A stretch of DNA of 64,000 nt from Arthrobacter agilis (GTDB lineage Bacteria; Actinomycetota; Actinomycetes; Actinomycetales; Micrococcaceae), in assembly GCF_006494655.1 (NCBI RefSeq), contig NZ_VHIM01000005.1, positions 124,001 to 188,000 on the forward strand, in the 5' to 3' direction. The number at the start of each line of letters is the position of its first letter. Position 1 is the stretch's first letter. The notes beneath the pieces are model-generated. The model was not told the DNA's origin, made no database searches, and saw only the letters and a list, made by a program, of their open reading frames with translations. Shown piece after piece: positions 18,689 to 27,666 of this stretch. Both the position numbers and the translations under genes were made by a program.

Positions 18689-19603
18689 ATGTCACGAAAC
18701 ATCTCAACGGCCCGTCACCGCGCCGACGTCGACGGAAACCTCGCGCTGCAGGGCCTGTCCCGTGCCGCGAAGAGCGGAGCCACGTCCGTGGGCCGCCCGG
18801 TCGCCATCGCCGCCGTCACCTCCGGTCTCGCGCTCAGCGCCGTCGGAACCGCCCACGCCGGCACCTACACCGCTGAGGGCACCGCCGCGCCCGCCGCAGT
18901 TGCACCCGCAGCCGCTTCCGGTGCCGCTCACACCGTCGTCGCCGGCGACACCCTCGGCGCCATCTCCGCCTCCTACGGTGCGGACCTGACGGCCGTCCTG
19001 GCTGCCAACGGGCTCACGCTCGCGTCGGTCATCTTCCCCGGCGACACCATCGTCATCCCGGCCGCCGGTGCTGCTGTCGCGGCTCCCGTCCAGACGGTCT
19101 CCGTGCCGGTCGCCGTAGCCCCCGTGGCTCCTGCAGTCGCCGCGGCTCCCGTCTACGAGCAGGCTCCCGCCTTCGAGCAGGCAGCGGCGATCGCCCCGGC
19201 TCCCGCCGTCTCGGCAGCTCCCACCTCGGGCATCTACCTCGCCTCGGCAACCATCACCCCCGTCGCCGAGACGCCTGCTCCCTCGGGCAACGCCGCCGCG
19301 ATCCTCCTCGGTTCCGCCCAGGCCCAGCTCGCAGCCGGCGCCGTGCAGGACTGCACGGTTCTCGTCGAGAAGGCCCTGCGCGCAGCAGGCTTCTCCGTCG
19401 GGGACCTCGGCCCCTCGCAGTTCTTCCAGTTCGGCACCACGGTTGCCACCCCCGCACCCGGCGACATCGTCATCACCGGTGGCCACGTGGCCATCTACGC
19501 CGGCGGTGGCCAGGTCATCAGCAGTGGCATGAACGGCGCCAACCTCACCATGCAGCACCCTCTCTCGGACCTTCCGGGAGCATCCTTCGTTCGCGTGGGC
19601 TAA
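18689..19603 (+). CDS. Secreted LysM and NlpC/P60-like cell wall protein
   Basis: 304 residues. A signal-like hydrophobic stretch (AIAAVTSGLALSAVGTAHA) ends near residue 57 after an unusually long N-terminal head. One LysM domain follows (HTVVAGDTLGAISASYGADLTAVLAANGL, about 86-130), then an Ala/Pro/Val linker, then a C-terminal NlpC/P60-like domain with the probable catalytic Cys in QDCTVLVEKALRAAGF and His in GGHVAIYAGG. It probably binds and cuts or remodels peptidoglycan. ATG 18689 follows GAGAGG; the open frame extending far upstream is antisense to other genes and not used. Resembles Rpf-like or wall-hydrolase genes under c-di-AMP control. Confidence 0.82.
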   Translation: MSRNISTARHRADVDGNLALQGLSRAAKSGATSVGRPVAIAAVTSGLALSAVGTAHAGTYTAEGTAAPAAVAPAAASGAAHTVVAGDTLGAISASYGADLTAVLAANGLTLASVIFPGDTIVIPAAGAAVAAPVQTVSVPVAVAPVAPAVAAAPVYEQAPAFEQAAAIAPAPAVSAAPTSGIYLASATITPVAETPAPSGNAAAILLGSAQAQLAAGAVQDCTVLVEKALRAAGFSVGDLGPSQFFQFGTTVATPAPGDIVITGGHVAIYAGGGQVISSGMNGANLTMQHPLSDLPGASFVRVG

Positions 19604-19623
19604 CACCGGACGGACCACACACG

Positions 19624-19668
19624 GGAAACGGCAGGCGCTTGGACGGGGCGCCTGCCGTTTCCTTTTAA
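19624..19668 (+). terminator. Intrinsic terminator after the LysM/NlpC gene
   Basis: A 15-bp stem (19624-19638 with 19648-19662) and 9-base loop, followed by TTTTAAT. It separates this gene from the convergent acetyl-CoA synthetase gene ending at 19685. Confidence 0.85.
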
Positions 19669-19684
19669 TGTGTCCCGTGACCTG

Positions 19685-21634
19685 TCATGCCGGGAAAGCC
19701 CCAGCGCGGTTCCGCAGGACCGCCTGGATGCCCGCGATGCAGTCCTCGTTCTGCAGGGAGGTCGTGTCGCCGAGCGCCGTACCCTCGTAGAGCTGGGTCA
19801 GCAGGCGCCGCATGATCTTGCCCGAGCGCGTCTTCGGAACGTCCTCGACCACGACGACGGCGGAGGGCCGGGCGATGGGCCCGATCGCCCGTGCGACATG
19901 AGCGCGCAGGACCGGGCCGATATCGGCCTCGGTGCCGGCCCCGGCGGCGAGCACCACGAAGGCCGCGATGGCATGCCCGGTCAGCGGGTCGGCGATGGGG
20001 CAGGCTCCCGCCTCCGTGACAAGCGGATGGGCGACGAGCGCCGATTCGATCTCGATCGTGGACAACCGGTGCCCGGAGACGTTGATGACGTCGTCCACGC
20101 GCCCGAGGATCCACGTGTCGCCGTCGTCGTCGTACCGGGCGCCGTCGCCGGCGAGGAACCAGCCCTCTGCAGCGAACTTCCGCCAGTAGGAGTCCAGGTA
20201 GCGCTGCGGATCGCCCCAGACGGTGCGCGCCATGGCGGGGCCGTGCCGGTCGACGACGATCAGACCCTGCTCACCCGGACCCACCGGCCGCCCGTCCTCG
20301 TCCACGATGCGGGTGCTGACACCGGGTAGGGCCCTCGCCGCGCAGCCCGGTTTGAAGTCCGCGTCCGCAGGGCTGGGGGAGAGGACGGTGGCGCCGGTCT
20401 CCGACTGCCACCAGGTGTCGACGACGGGCACCTCGTTGCGCCCCAGGTTCCGGCGGAACCACCGCCAGGCTTCGGGGTTGACGGCTTCGCCCACCGTCCC
20501 GAGGACGCGGATGCTGGAGAGGTCGTAGCCGGCGGGAACGCCGTCGGGGAACCAGCCCATGAGCGAGCGCACCAGGGTGGGGGCGGTGTAGTAGCTCGTG
20601 ACCCCGTAGCGTTCGATGATCTCGAAGTGGCGGGCCGCATGCGGCGTGTTCGGTGTGCCCTCGAAGATGACCTGCGTGGCACCAGTGGAGAGGGGCCCGT
20701 AGAGCTCGTACGTATGGGCGGTGACCCAGGCGAGGTCCGCGGTGCACCAGTGGACGTCGGTCTCGCGCCTCGCGGCGTCGGGATGGCTGAAGAGGTGCTC
20801 GAAGCTCCAGGACGCCTGCGTCAGGTAGCCGCCGGAGGTGTGGACCAGACCCTTGGGCTTCCCGGTGGTGCCGGAGGTGTACATGATGAACAGCGGCGTC
20901 TCGGCGTCGAACGCCTCGGGGTCGTGGAGCGCCGAGGCGGTGTCGACGACGTCGTGCCACCAGACGTCGCGGCCCTCGGTCCATGCGATGTCGGAGCCGG
21001 TGCGGCGCACCACGAGGACGTGTTCGATGCTGGTGGCACCCCCGACGGCGGCGTCGGCGTTCTCCTTCACAGGGACGGCCCTGCCCCGGCGGTACTGCCC
21101 GTCCGTGGTGACCAGCAGCTTGGCGTTGGTGTCCTCCACGCGGAAGCGCAGCGCTTCGGCGGAGAACCCGCCGAACACCAGCGAGTGCACGGCGCCGATG
21201 CGCGCACACGCGAGCGTGATGACGACCGTCTCCACGAGGACGGGAAGGTAGACGACCACGCGGTCGCCCTTCCCGATCCCGAGGGCGATCAGCGCATTGG
21301 CGGCGCGGCACACCTGGTCGTGCAGATCCGCGTACGTCACGGTGCGGCGATCGCCCGGCTCACCCTCGAAGTGCAGGGCCACGCGGTCACCGCGCCCGGC
21401 CCGCACATGCCGGTCCACGCAATTGGCGGCGATATTGAGGGTTCCCCCGGCGAACCACTCGATCGCGGGCACGCTGAGCGTCCCGTCCTCCTGCAGTTCC
21501 GCCTTCTCGAACGTGTGGAGGGTGTGCCAGGGCTTCTCCCAGTCGAGCCGCTCGGCCTGCTCCGCCCAGAACGCGAGCCGCTCGGCCTCGCTCTGTGCCG
21601 GCGGTGCCGGGACCGGCGTCGTTCCTAGGCCCAT
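19685..21634 (-). CDS. acs: Acetyl-CoA synthetase (AMP-forming)
   Basis: Activates acetate to acetyl-CoA through acetyl-AMP. 649 residues, normal family length: LVFGGFSAEALRFRVEDTNAK, the AMP-binding P-loop MYTSGTTGKPKGLVHT, WWQSETGATV, and the C-terminal regulatory lysine in KTRSGKIMRR. ATG 21634 lies 10 bases inside the permease gene, so this is the last gene of a four-gene sulfonate-transport operon behind a SAM riboswitch. That is an unusual setting for acs; acetyl-CoA is a substrate for O-acetylhomoserine synthesis, a possible but unproven link. The product could also prefer a different short acyl group. Confidence 0.88.
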   Translation of the reverse strand: MGLGTTPVPAPPAQSEAERLAFWAEQAERLDWEKPWHTLHTFEKAELQEDGTLSVPAIEWFAGGTLNIAANCVDRHVRAGRGDRVALHFEGEPGDRRTVTYADLHDQVCRAANALIALGIGKGDRVVVYLPVLVETVVITLACARIGAVHSLVFGGFSAEALRFRVEDTNAKLLVTTDGQYRRGRAVPVKENADAAVGGATSIEHVLVVRRTGSDIAWTEGRDVWWHDVVDTASALHDPEAFDAETPLFIMYTSGTTGKPKGLVHTSGGYLTQASWSFEHLFSHPDAARRETDVHWCTADLAWVTAHTYELYGPLSTGATQVIFEGTPNTPHAARHFEIIERYGVTSYYTAPTLVRSLMGWFPDGVPAGYDLSSIRVLGTVGEAVNPEAWRWFRRNLGRNEVPVVDTWWQSETGATVLSPSPADADFKPGCAARALPGVSTRIVDEDGRPVGPGEQGLIVVDRHGPAMARTVWGDPQRYLDSYWRKFAAEGWFLAGDGARYDDDGDTWILGRVDDVINVSGHRLSTIEIESALVAHPLVTEAGACPIADPLTGHAIAAFVVLAAGAGTEADIGPVLRAHVARAIGPIARPSAVVVVEDVPKTRSGKIMRRLLTQLYEGTALGDTTSLQNEDCIAGIQAVLRNRAGAFPA

Positions 21635-22518
21635 CGGCGCACCGCCCACCGTTCCGCGACCCCGAGCAGGGCGTCCGTGGCCTTGCCGATGACCGCCAGC
21701 AGGATGATGGCGAGCAGGATGCGGTCCACGCGCCCGTTCTGCTGCGAGTCGACGAGCAGGAACCCGAGCCCCATCGACGAGGCGATGAGCTCCGCCGCGA
21801 CGAGGAACAGCCACGACTGGGCGAGCGCCAGCCGCAGGCCGGAGAACAGCGCGGGCACGACGGCGGGAAGCTGCACCGTGGTCAGCAGGCGCAGGCCGTT
21901 CACCCCGAAGGCGCGCGCGGCCTCGACGAGGTTCCGGTCCACGTGCCGCAGTCCGAGGTAGAGCGTCGTGAAGACGGGGAAGAAGGCGCCGATGGTGATC
22001 AGGGTGACCTTCGAGTCCTCGTTGATGCCGATCCACAGGACCAGGAGCGGCACCCACGCCAGCGACGGGACGGCGCGCAGGGCGCCGATTGTCGGGGTGA
22101 GCAGGACGTCGGCGACGCGGGAGAGGCCGAGGACTGCGCCCGCCACCACGCCGAGCACGGAGCCCATCAGGAAGCCGAGGACCACGCGCTGGGTGGAGAT
22201 GAGGATGTGCGTGGCGAGCTGGCCGCGCTCGACGAGGTCGACGGCGGCCGCCAGGACCGAGGTGGGGGAGGGCAGTTGCGACGGCCTGAAGAAGCCCGAC
22301 GCCGTGCTCAGGTGCCAGCCGAGCAGCAGCAGTGCGGGGACGAGCAACCCGAGGAGGATGATCCCGATGCGCCGTCCGGTGGCGCGGCGGGTGCTCCTGT
22401 CGGCGCCCGCAGGTGAACCGCCCTGCCCGACGGCGTCCTCGGCGGTCACGGGAGAACCGACGGCCGCCAGCCCGGCCCGGCTGACGGGGATGGCCCGCTG
22501 GCCCACCTCGGAGCTCAC
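21625..22518 (-). CDS. ssuC: SsuC/TauC-like ABC transporter permease
   Basis: Inner-membrane channel of a nitrate/sulfonate/taurine-type importer, 297 residues with about six membrane segments. The binding-protein-dependent permease loop is seen as NLVEAARAFGVNGLRLLTTVQLPAVVPALFSGLRLALAQSW (a run interrupted by the family EAA motif). The N-terminal 45 residues are a polar cytoplasmic tail. It starts on GTG 22518 overlapping the receptor stop (GTGA). Substrate inferred from the sulfur-regulated context. Confidence 0.87.
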   Translation of the reverse strand: MSSEVGQRAIPVSRAGLAAVGSPVTAEDAVGQGGSPAGADRSTRRATGRRIGIILLGLLVPALLLLGWHLSTASGFFRPSQLPSPTSVLAAAVDLVERGQLATHILISTQRVVLGFLMGSVLGVVAGAVLGLSRVADVLLTPTIGALRAVPSLAWVPLLVLWIGINEDSKVTLITIGAFFPVFTTLYLGLRHVDRNLVEAARAFGVNGLRLLTTVQLPAVVPALFSGLRLALAQSWLFLVAAELIASSMGLGFLLVDSQQNGRVDRILLAIILLAVIGKATDALLGVAERWAVRRWA

Positions 22519-23555
22519 GAGTCGGAGCCGATGGCGTCAGGATCGGCCTTCTCGACGAGGGAGGCGTCGAAGAGCGATTCGAGGGCCTCGTCGATCTGTT
22601 CCTGCGACTGGACGTCACCGGTCTCGACGAACACGGGCCCGATCTTCTCGAGCACGCTGCGCTGGGCGTCGCCCGGTGCCGGGTCCACGACCAGATTGGT
22701 CCGGTCGATGATCACGGAGCTCGCCACCGAGGGGTCAATGCCGGCCACGTCGGCGAGGATGGCGGCGGTTTCCTCGGGGTTCTCCTTCGCCCACTGGCGC
22801 GCCTTCTCGTAGGCGTTCACCACGGTCTGGGCGACGTCGGGCTGCTCCGTGAGGAAGTCCTCCGTGGCGTTGAGGAACCCGTAGCTGTTGAAGTCGATGT
22901 CGCGGAAGAAGAGCTGCGCGCCGTCCTGTTCCGCGGCGGCCATGATCGGGTCGAGGCCGGCCCACGCGTCGACGGCGCCGCTCGCCAGGGCCGAGCGCCC
23001 GTCGGCGTGCTGGAGGTTCTCGATCGTGACCTCGGACTGCTCCACACCGGCCGACTCGAGGGCCTGGAGGAGGAAGAAGTATGGGTCCGTGCCGCGCGTC
23101 GCTGCGACGGACTTCCCGCGCAGGTCCTCGACGCTGGTGATGCCGGAGTCGGGAAGCGTCACCAAAGCGGACCATTCGGGCTGTGAATAGATGTCGATGG
23201 TCTTGATGGGGGAGCCGTTCGAGCGCGCGAGCAGTGCGGCGGAACCTGCCGTGGACCCGACGTCGATCGCGCCGGCGCGCAACGCCTCATTGGCCTTGTT
23301 GGACCCTGCGGACTGCACCCAGTTCACCGTCATGTCCTGTTCGGCGAGCTCCTCCTCGAGCCAGCCCTGCTCCTTCACGATCAGGCTGAGCGGGTTGTAC
23401 GTGGCGAAGTCGATGTTCAGGGTTCCGCCCTGGGTGGAGCCGTCCGCCGAGGCAGGCCCGGTATCGGAGGCGTTCTCGCCCGCGAGGCAGCCGCTCAGGC
23501 TGAGTGAGAGGGCGGAGGCGAGGGCGAGGGTCGGCAGGAGGGCACGGCGGTTCAT
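22515..23555 (-). CDS. ssuA: SsuA-like sulfonate-binding lipoprotein
   Basis: Substrate receptor of the importer: 346 residues, signal peptide with lipobox LSGC (about Cys23), then a NitT/TauT-type binding fold (LSLIVKEQGWLEEEL, AGAIDVGSTAGSAALLAR, DLRGKSVAATRGTDPYFFLLQAL, VDAWAGLDPIMA). This pattern is typical of aliphatic sulfonate receptors. The ligand could be an alkanesulfonate or a dimethylsulfone-derived C1 sulfonate. ATG 23555 follows GAAGGA; about 140 non-coding bases separate it from the ATPase gene. Confidence 0.87.
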   Translation of the reverse strand: MNRRALLPTLALASALSLSLSGCLAGENASDTGPASADGSTQGGTLNIDFATYNPLSLIVKEQGWLEEELAEQDMTVNWVQSAGSNKANEALRAGAIDVGSTAGSAALLARSNGSPIKTIDIYSQPEWSALVTLPDSGITSVEDLRGKSVAATRGTDPYFFLLQALESAGVEQSEVTIENLQHADGRSALASGAVDAWAGLDPIMAAAEQDGAQLFFRDIDFNSYGFLNATEDFLTEQPDVAQTVVNAYEKARQWAKENPEETAAILADVAGIDPSVASSVIIDRTNLVVDPAPGDAQRSVLEKIGPVFVETGDVQSQEQIDEALESLFDASLVEKADPDAIGSDS

Positions 23556-23698
23556 GGGGGTCCTTCGGTCGGGTCTGCGGATGGGCAAGTCAGGAGATGG
23601 AGACAGGAGCATGGGATGCGGGATGGTGGACGCGCGGGCGTGGGAGGGCCGGCGCCGCTGCACGACGGCGGTGGTTCCGCGTCCGCGGACAGCCGAAG

Positions 23699-24511
23699 CT
23701 AGTGCCCCGTGACGCCGAGCATGGAGAGCAGCGAGCTGCGGAGGGCGCCGAGACCGTCGGCGTTGCGCCGGCGCGGCCGTTCGCCGGGCACGGTCACCAG
23801 CTCCGCCACGGTCGACCCCTCGCGCCCGTCGTCGTTCCGGCCGAGGACCAGGATGCGGTCGGCGAGCTGGAGCGCCTCGTCGACGTCGTGCGTGACGAGC
23901 AGGACGGTGGTCGGCTGGGCGCGGTGGACGTCCAGGAGGAGGTCCTGCATGCGGATGCGCGTCAGGGCGTCCAGTGCGCCGAACGGTTCGTCCAGAAGTA
24001 GGACCCCGGGATTGCGGGCAAGGGCACGGGCCAGCGAGGTGCGCTGCGCCATGCCGCCGGACACCTCCCGCGGCCGGTGCTTCGCGAAGCCGTCGAGCCC
24101 CACGAGGGTCAGCAGTTCGAGGACCTTGGCCTTGCCGGCGCTCGCGCTGGAGGACTTGGGCAACCCGATGGCCACGTTGGCCTGAAGCGTGTGCCACGGC
24201 AGGAGGCGTGGTTCCTGGAAGGCGACCGCGCAGCGCTCGTCGATCCCGGACACCGGGGTGCCATCGATGAGGACCTCGCCGGTATCGGGGACGTCGAGAC
24301 CCGCTGCTGCGCGCAGGAGGGTCGACTTCCCGCAGCCGCTGGTGCCGAGGATCGCAAGGATCTCGCCCGGCTGCACCTCGAGGGAGACGTCCCTGAGGAC
24401 GGTGCGGCGCTCCTGGGCGGGTCCGAAGCCGCGGCCGAGCCCGGCGAAGCGCACGCCGAGGGCCTGCTTGGAGGAGGGGCGGGTGCTGCCGGGTGCCAGA
24501 ACTGTGGTCAT
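23699..24511 (-). CDS. ssuB: SsuB/TauB-like ABC transporter ATPase
   Basis: ATP-hydrolysing subunit, 270 residues: Walker A LGTSGCGKSTLLRAAAGL, Q-loop in VAFQEPRLLPWHTL, signature VSGGMAQRTSLARALAR, Walker B VLLLDEPFGALD, H-loop VTHDVDEAL. The FQEPRLLPW form is usual for sulfonate/nitrate importers. First gene of its operon; its start lies a few bases after a SAM riboswitch, so the importer is made when SAM is low. Confidence 0.9.
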   Translation of the reverse strand: MTTVLAPGSTRPSSKQALGVRFAGLGRGFGPAQERRTVLRDVSLEVQPGEILAILGTSGCGKSTLLRAAAGLDVPDTGEVLIDGTPVSGIDERCAVAFQEPRLLPWHTLQANVAIGLPKSSSASAGKAKVLELLTLVGLDGFAKHRPREVSGGMAQRTSLARALARNPGVLLLDEPFGALDALTRIRMQDLLLDVHRAQPTTVLLVTHDVDEALQLADRILVLGRNDDGREGSTVAELVTVPGERPRRRNADGLGALRSSLLSMLGVTGH

Positions 24512-24515
24512 GGTG

Positions 24516-24687
24516 TCTCCATCGGTCCTGGCGGTAGCACCCTACGGACCGAGCCTTCGCCGCCGCGTGCGGGCGGTTCCCAGGGCTCGGACCTCGTTAT
24601 CGCCGTGCGTTGCGGGGAACGCGCGGCGACCAGGGTTGCTGCGGCTTCATCGATCCAGGTCTCTCGGCCGCTCGGGATGGTCACTCC
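24516..24687 (-). promoter_or_regulatory. SAM-I (S-box) riboswitch upstream of the sulfonate importer
   Basis: On the minus strand: GAGCGGCCGAGAGACCTGG, TGAAGCCGCAGCAACC, a long GC-rich insert of about 85 bases forming extended P3/P4 stems, then GGTGCTACCGCCAGGACC, ending just before the ssuB start. The core blocks match those of the riboswitch at 18160-18262 nearly base for base; the peripheral stem is much longer. A weak promoter (TTGCTC-17-TTTCAT) lies upstream on the same strand. Confidence 0.88.
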
Positions 24688-24779
24688 CATGAAACGCCCG
24701 GAGCGTTGCTGGAGCAAAATGGTCCATGTAACAAAGGCTGTAACAATCGCCGGACAGGCACGAGATCTCGGGAGGCACC

Positions 24780-25196
24780 ATGGCGCACCGGAACGACCCG
24801 CAGGTGATCAGGAGGCTCCTCACCGATCACGGGCGGTGGGCCGTCGTCGGGCTGTCGAACAATCCGCGTCGCGCGGCCGTCGGCGTGTCCCGGTTCCTCA
24901 TGGACACCCTGGGCATGGAGGTGGTCCCGGTGAGCCTGAAGGGCGACGACGTCCATGGGCAGAAGGGTTACACGCGCCTTGCGGACGTGCCGGGCGCGAT
25001 CGACGTCGTCGACTGTTTCGTGAACTCCTCGCGCGTAGGTGCCGTGGTGGACCAGGCGATCGCCGTGGGGGCCCGCGCGGTATGGCTGCAGCTCGGCGTC
25101 ATCGACGAGGATGCAGCCCGGCGGGCCGCGGAGGCAGGGCTCGACGTCGTCATGGACACCTGTCCCGTCATGGAGGCGCCGGCCCTCGGGCTCTAG
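24780..25196 (+). CDS. CoA_binding (YccU-like) domain protein
   Basis: 138 residues, a single Rossmann domain: WAVVGLSNNPRRAAVGVSRF, VVPVSLKGDDVHGQKGY, DVVDCFVNSSRVGAVVDQAI, AVWLQLGVIDEDAARRAAEAGLDVVMDTCPVME. It is a shorter paralogue of the product at 15103-15606, with the same WLQLG and VVMD-C signatures. Start ATG 24780 behind GGGAGG. It diverges from the SAM-riboswitch importer operon, so both sulfur loci carry such a gene. Function unproven. Confidence 0.85.
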   Translation: MAHRNDPQVIRRLLTDHGRWAVVGLSNNPRRAAVGVSRFLMDTLGMEVVPVSLKGDDVHGQKGYTRLADVPGAIDVVDCFVNSSRVGAVVDQAIAVGARAVWLQLGVIDEDAARRAAEAGLDVVMDTCPVMEAPALGL

Positions 25197-25203
25197 CGGA
25201 GCC

Positions 25204-26061
25204 TCACATGCGCTGGTACTTCGAACGCACCACCATGAACAGGCCATAGGCCATCAGGCCGATGGCCACCGCGCCGAGCAGCCACGCGCCGAAGGGCTGC
25301 TCGCGGAGGGTCTTCAGTGCGCCGTCGAGCCCGGTGGACTCCTCCGGGTTGTTGGTCACGGTCGCGACGACGAGCAGGACCCCGAGGACCCCGAGTGCAA
25401 AGCCCTTGGCGATGTAGCCCACGGTGCCGAGGGCCACGACGGCGGTGCCGAGACCGGCGGGCGGAATGGCGGAGAGCTTTTTCGTGAAGGACCGCGAGGC
25501 GCCCCGGTAGATGAAGTAGCCGCCGACCGCGAGGATGCCCACGCCGACCGCGATCAGCAGTGCCGAGCCCGCCGGGTTGGACATGAGGGAGGCGCTGGCA
25601 GAGCTCGTCTCGCTGCTGCTGTCGCTCGAGCCGCCGAGCGCGTACCGCCCGAATGTGGTGCCGATGGTGGCGTAGACCGCTGCCTGCCCGCCGCTCTTGA
25701 GCCGCGACGTCAGTTTCTCCTTCCCGCTCAGGGCCCTGACGCCGAAGAAGATCTCACTGACCTGGAACAGCGCGAGGGCGAGGCAGCCGATGAAGCAGAA
25801 CCAGAGGAGGACCGCACCCCCGGGACTGCCGGCGAGCTGACCGATGGCGCCGCTCTGATCGGCGCTGCCGGAGCCACCCCGCGCGAGACCGAGTGCGATG
25901 AACCCGATCAGGAGATGCAGAATGCCGGCGGCGATGTAGCCCGCGCGGGCCGCGAGCTCGAATCCCTTCGAGTTGGCGGCCTCCTCCGCGGCGTCGGACG
26001 CCCTGTCAGTTGCGTCGTCCACCCCGTTGCTGCCTTTGCTGGTTGACGGGTTCGGTTTCAT
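25204..26061 (-). CDS. DUF1206 membrane protein
   Basis: 285 residues with six hydrophobic segments in three pairs, each pair beginning with a similar AARAGYIAAGILHLLIGF, GGQAAVYATIGTTFGRYA or VALGTVGYIAKGFALGVLG sequence: the three-fold repeat of DUF1206. An acidic N-terminal stretch of about 35 residues precedes the first segment. Cytoplasmic membrane protein with no assigned function. Convergent with the CoA_binding gene, only 7 bases apart. Confidence 0.85.
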   Translation of the reverse strand: MKPNPSTSKGSNGVDDATDRASDAAEEAANSKGFELAARAGYIAAGILHLLIGFIALGLARGGSGSADQSGAIGQLAGSPGGAVLLWFCFIGCLALALFQVSEIFFGVRALSGKEKLTSRLKSGGQAAVYATIGTTFGRYALGGSSDSSSETSSASASLMSNPAGSALLIAVGVGILAVGGYFIYRGASRSFTKKLSAIPPAGLGTAVVALGTVGYIAKGFALGVLGVLLVVATVTNNPEESTGLDGALKTLREQPFGAWLLGAVAIGLMAYGLFMVVRSKYQRM

Positions 26062-26273
26062 GATGCTCCCACTTCGCTGGTGGAGCGGCGGGAAGGGGCA
26101 TCAGCGGTGCGCCCGGGCCGGTCCGGATCCCTATCCTGCCACTGCGCGTCCCGCGGACACCCACCCGGAGAGCGGGGGTCCGGATCCCTCTGGCACTCGG
26201 ACATCCATTAGGTTCACATGTGCGTAATCATGCACTTAGGCTGGTGATCCACTTTCCGTCCGAGAGGGCCATG

Positions 26274-27515
26274 ATGCTTTCCGTTCTTTGCCGCCCGGCG
26301 TACCGCCATCTCTTCACGGCGCAGGTCGTCGCCCTCCTCGGAACGGGCCTGCTGACCGTCGCGTTGGGCCTGCTGGCGTTCGATCTCGCCGGAGGGCAGG
26401 CCGGCGCCGTCCTCGGCACGGCGTTGACCATCAAGATGGTCGCCTATGTCTTCGTGGCTCCCGTGATGGCGGCACTGGTCGAACGGCTGCCACGCAGGGG
26501 CGTCCTCGTCGGTGCGGATCTGGTACGCGCGGCCATCGCGCTGAGCCTGCCGTTCATCGATCAGGTATGGCAGATCTACGTTCTCGTCTTCATCCTGCAG
26601 TCGGCGTCCGCGACCTTCACCCCCGCCTTCCAGGCCCTGATCCCCGTCGTGCTCCCGGAGGAGAAGGACTACACCAGGGCGCTCTCGCTCTCCCGGCTCG
26701 CCTACGACCTCGAGTCGCTCGTGAGCCCGCTGCTGGCCGCCGCGCTCCTGCTCGTCATGAGCTTCCACACCCTCTTCGTCGGCACCATGATCGGGTTCCT
26801 CGTCTCCGCGGCGATGGTGCTGTCGACCAGGCTCCCGAGCATTCCGCCCGCCCAGCAGCAGGGGTCGCTCCTCCACCGGACAACTCTCGGGACCCGGATC
26901 TTCCTGCGTGAACCGACGCTGCGCGGGCTCATGGCACTGAATCTGGTGGTGGCGACCGCGACCGCGCTCGTCCTGGTGAATACCGTCGTCTACGCACGCG
27001 ACCTGTTCGGCAGGTCGAACACCGATGTCGCGATCGCACTGGCCTTTTACGGAGCGGGTTCCATGCTCGTCGCGCTCCTTGCACCGCGGGCACTGGAGCG
27101 AGCAACGGACCGGCTCTTCATGCTCCTCGGCGGGGCGGTCCTCTCCGTCGGCCTGCTCGCCGCCGCCCTCCTCGCCGCGGGTGACCACGGTGCTGCCGGT
27201 TCCTCCACCACCTCCTGGGCCATGTTCCTCGGCCTGTGGGTCGTCCTCGGGGTGGGGACCTCGATGATCAGCACCCCGTCCGCACGCCTGCTCCGGCGCA
27301 TCGCCACCGATGACACCCGCAGCTACCTCTTCACGGCCCAGTTCTCCCTCTCGCACGCCTGCTTCCTCATCGCCTACCCGATTGCCGGCTGGGTCGGCGC
27401 CGGGGTGGGCCAGAGCGCAGCAGCACTCGTCCTCGGAGCCCTGGCCCTCCTCGGCACGATCACGGCTCTCCTCGTGTGGCCGCCCGTGCGCCAGGAGGTG
27501 GGGGCCAGGACCTGA
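26274..27515 (+). CDS. MFS transporter, probable exporter
   Basis: About 413 residues with roughly ten to twelve membrane segments in the EntS-like major facilitator group (PAYRHLFTAQVVALLGTGLLTVALGLLAFDL; the LVERLPRRGVLVGADLVRA loop replaces the usual GRLADRxGRR motif; LIPVVLPEEKDYTRALSLSRLAYDLESLVSP). ATG 26274 is 5 bases after AGAGGG; ATG 26271 is adjacent. An ArsR-type metal-responsive regulator follows at 27667, which suggests export of a metal or metal-complexing compound; inference only. Confidence 0.85.
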   Translation: MLSVLCRPAYRHLFTAQVVALLGTGLLTVALGLLAFDLAGGQAGAVLGTALTIKMVAYVFVAPVMAALVERLPRRGVLVGADLVRAAIALSLPFIDQVWQIYVLVFILQSASATFTPAFQALIPVVLPEEKDYTRALSLSRLAYDLESLVSPLLAAALLLVMSFHTLFVGTMIGFLVSAAMVLSTRLPSIPPAQQQGSLLHRTTLGTRIFLREPTLRGLMALNLVVATATALVLVNTVVYARDLFGRSNTDVAIALAFYGAGSMLVALLAPRALERATDRLFMLLGGAVLSVGLLAAALLAAGDHGAAGSSTTSWAMFLGLWVVLGVGTSMISTPSARLLRRIATDDTRSYLFTAQFSLSHACFLIAYPIAGWVGAGVGQSAAALVLGALALLGTITALLVWPPVRQEVGART

Positions 27516-27528
27516 GGCGGGATGCTCA

Positions 27529-27597
27529 GCGCGGGCGCGCTGCACCGGGCGCGCTGCAGCGGGCGCACAACGCGGGCGCCCTGCACCGGGCGGGCGG
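27529..27597. repeat. Degenerate GC-rich direct repeats
   Basis: Short imperfect repeats of the type GCGGGCGCGCTGCACCGG occur four times between the MFS and ArsR genes. Possibly regulatory or simply slippage; nothing else is recognised in the 151-base gap. Confidence 0.5.
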
Positions 27598-27666
27598 GGG
27601 ACGGGAGCAGGCGGTAGCGTAGGGCCAGCGGCAGAACGGCAGAACGACAGAACCGGAAGGGACAGC

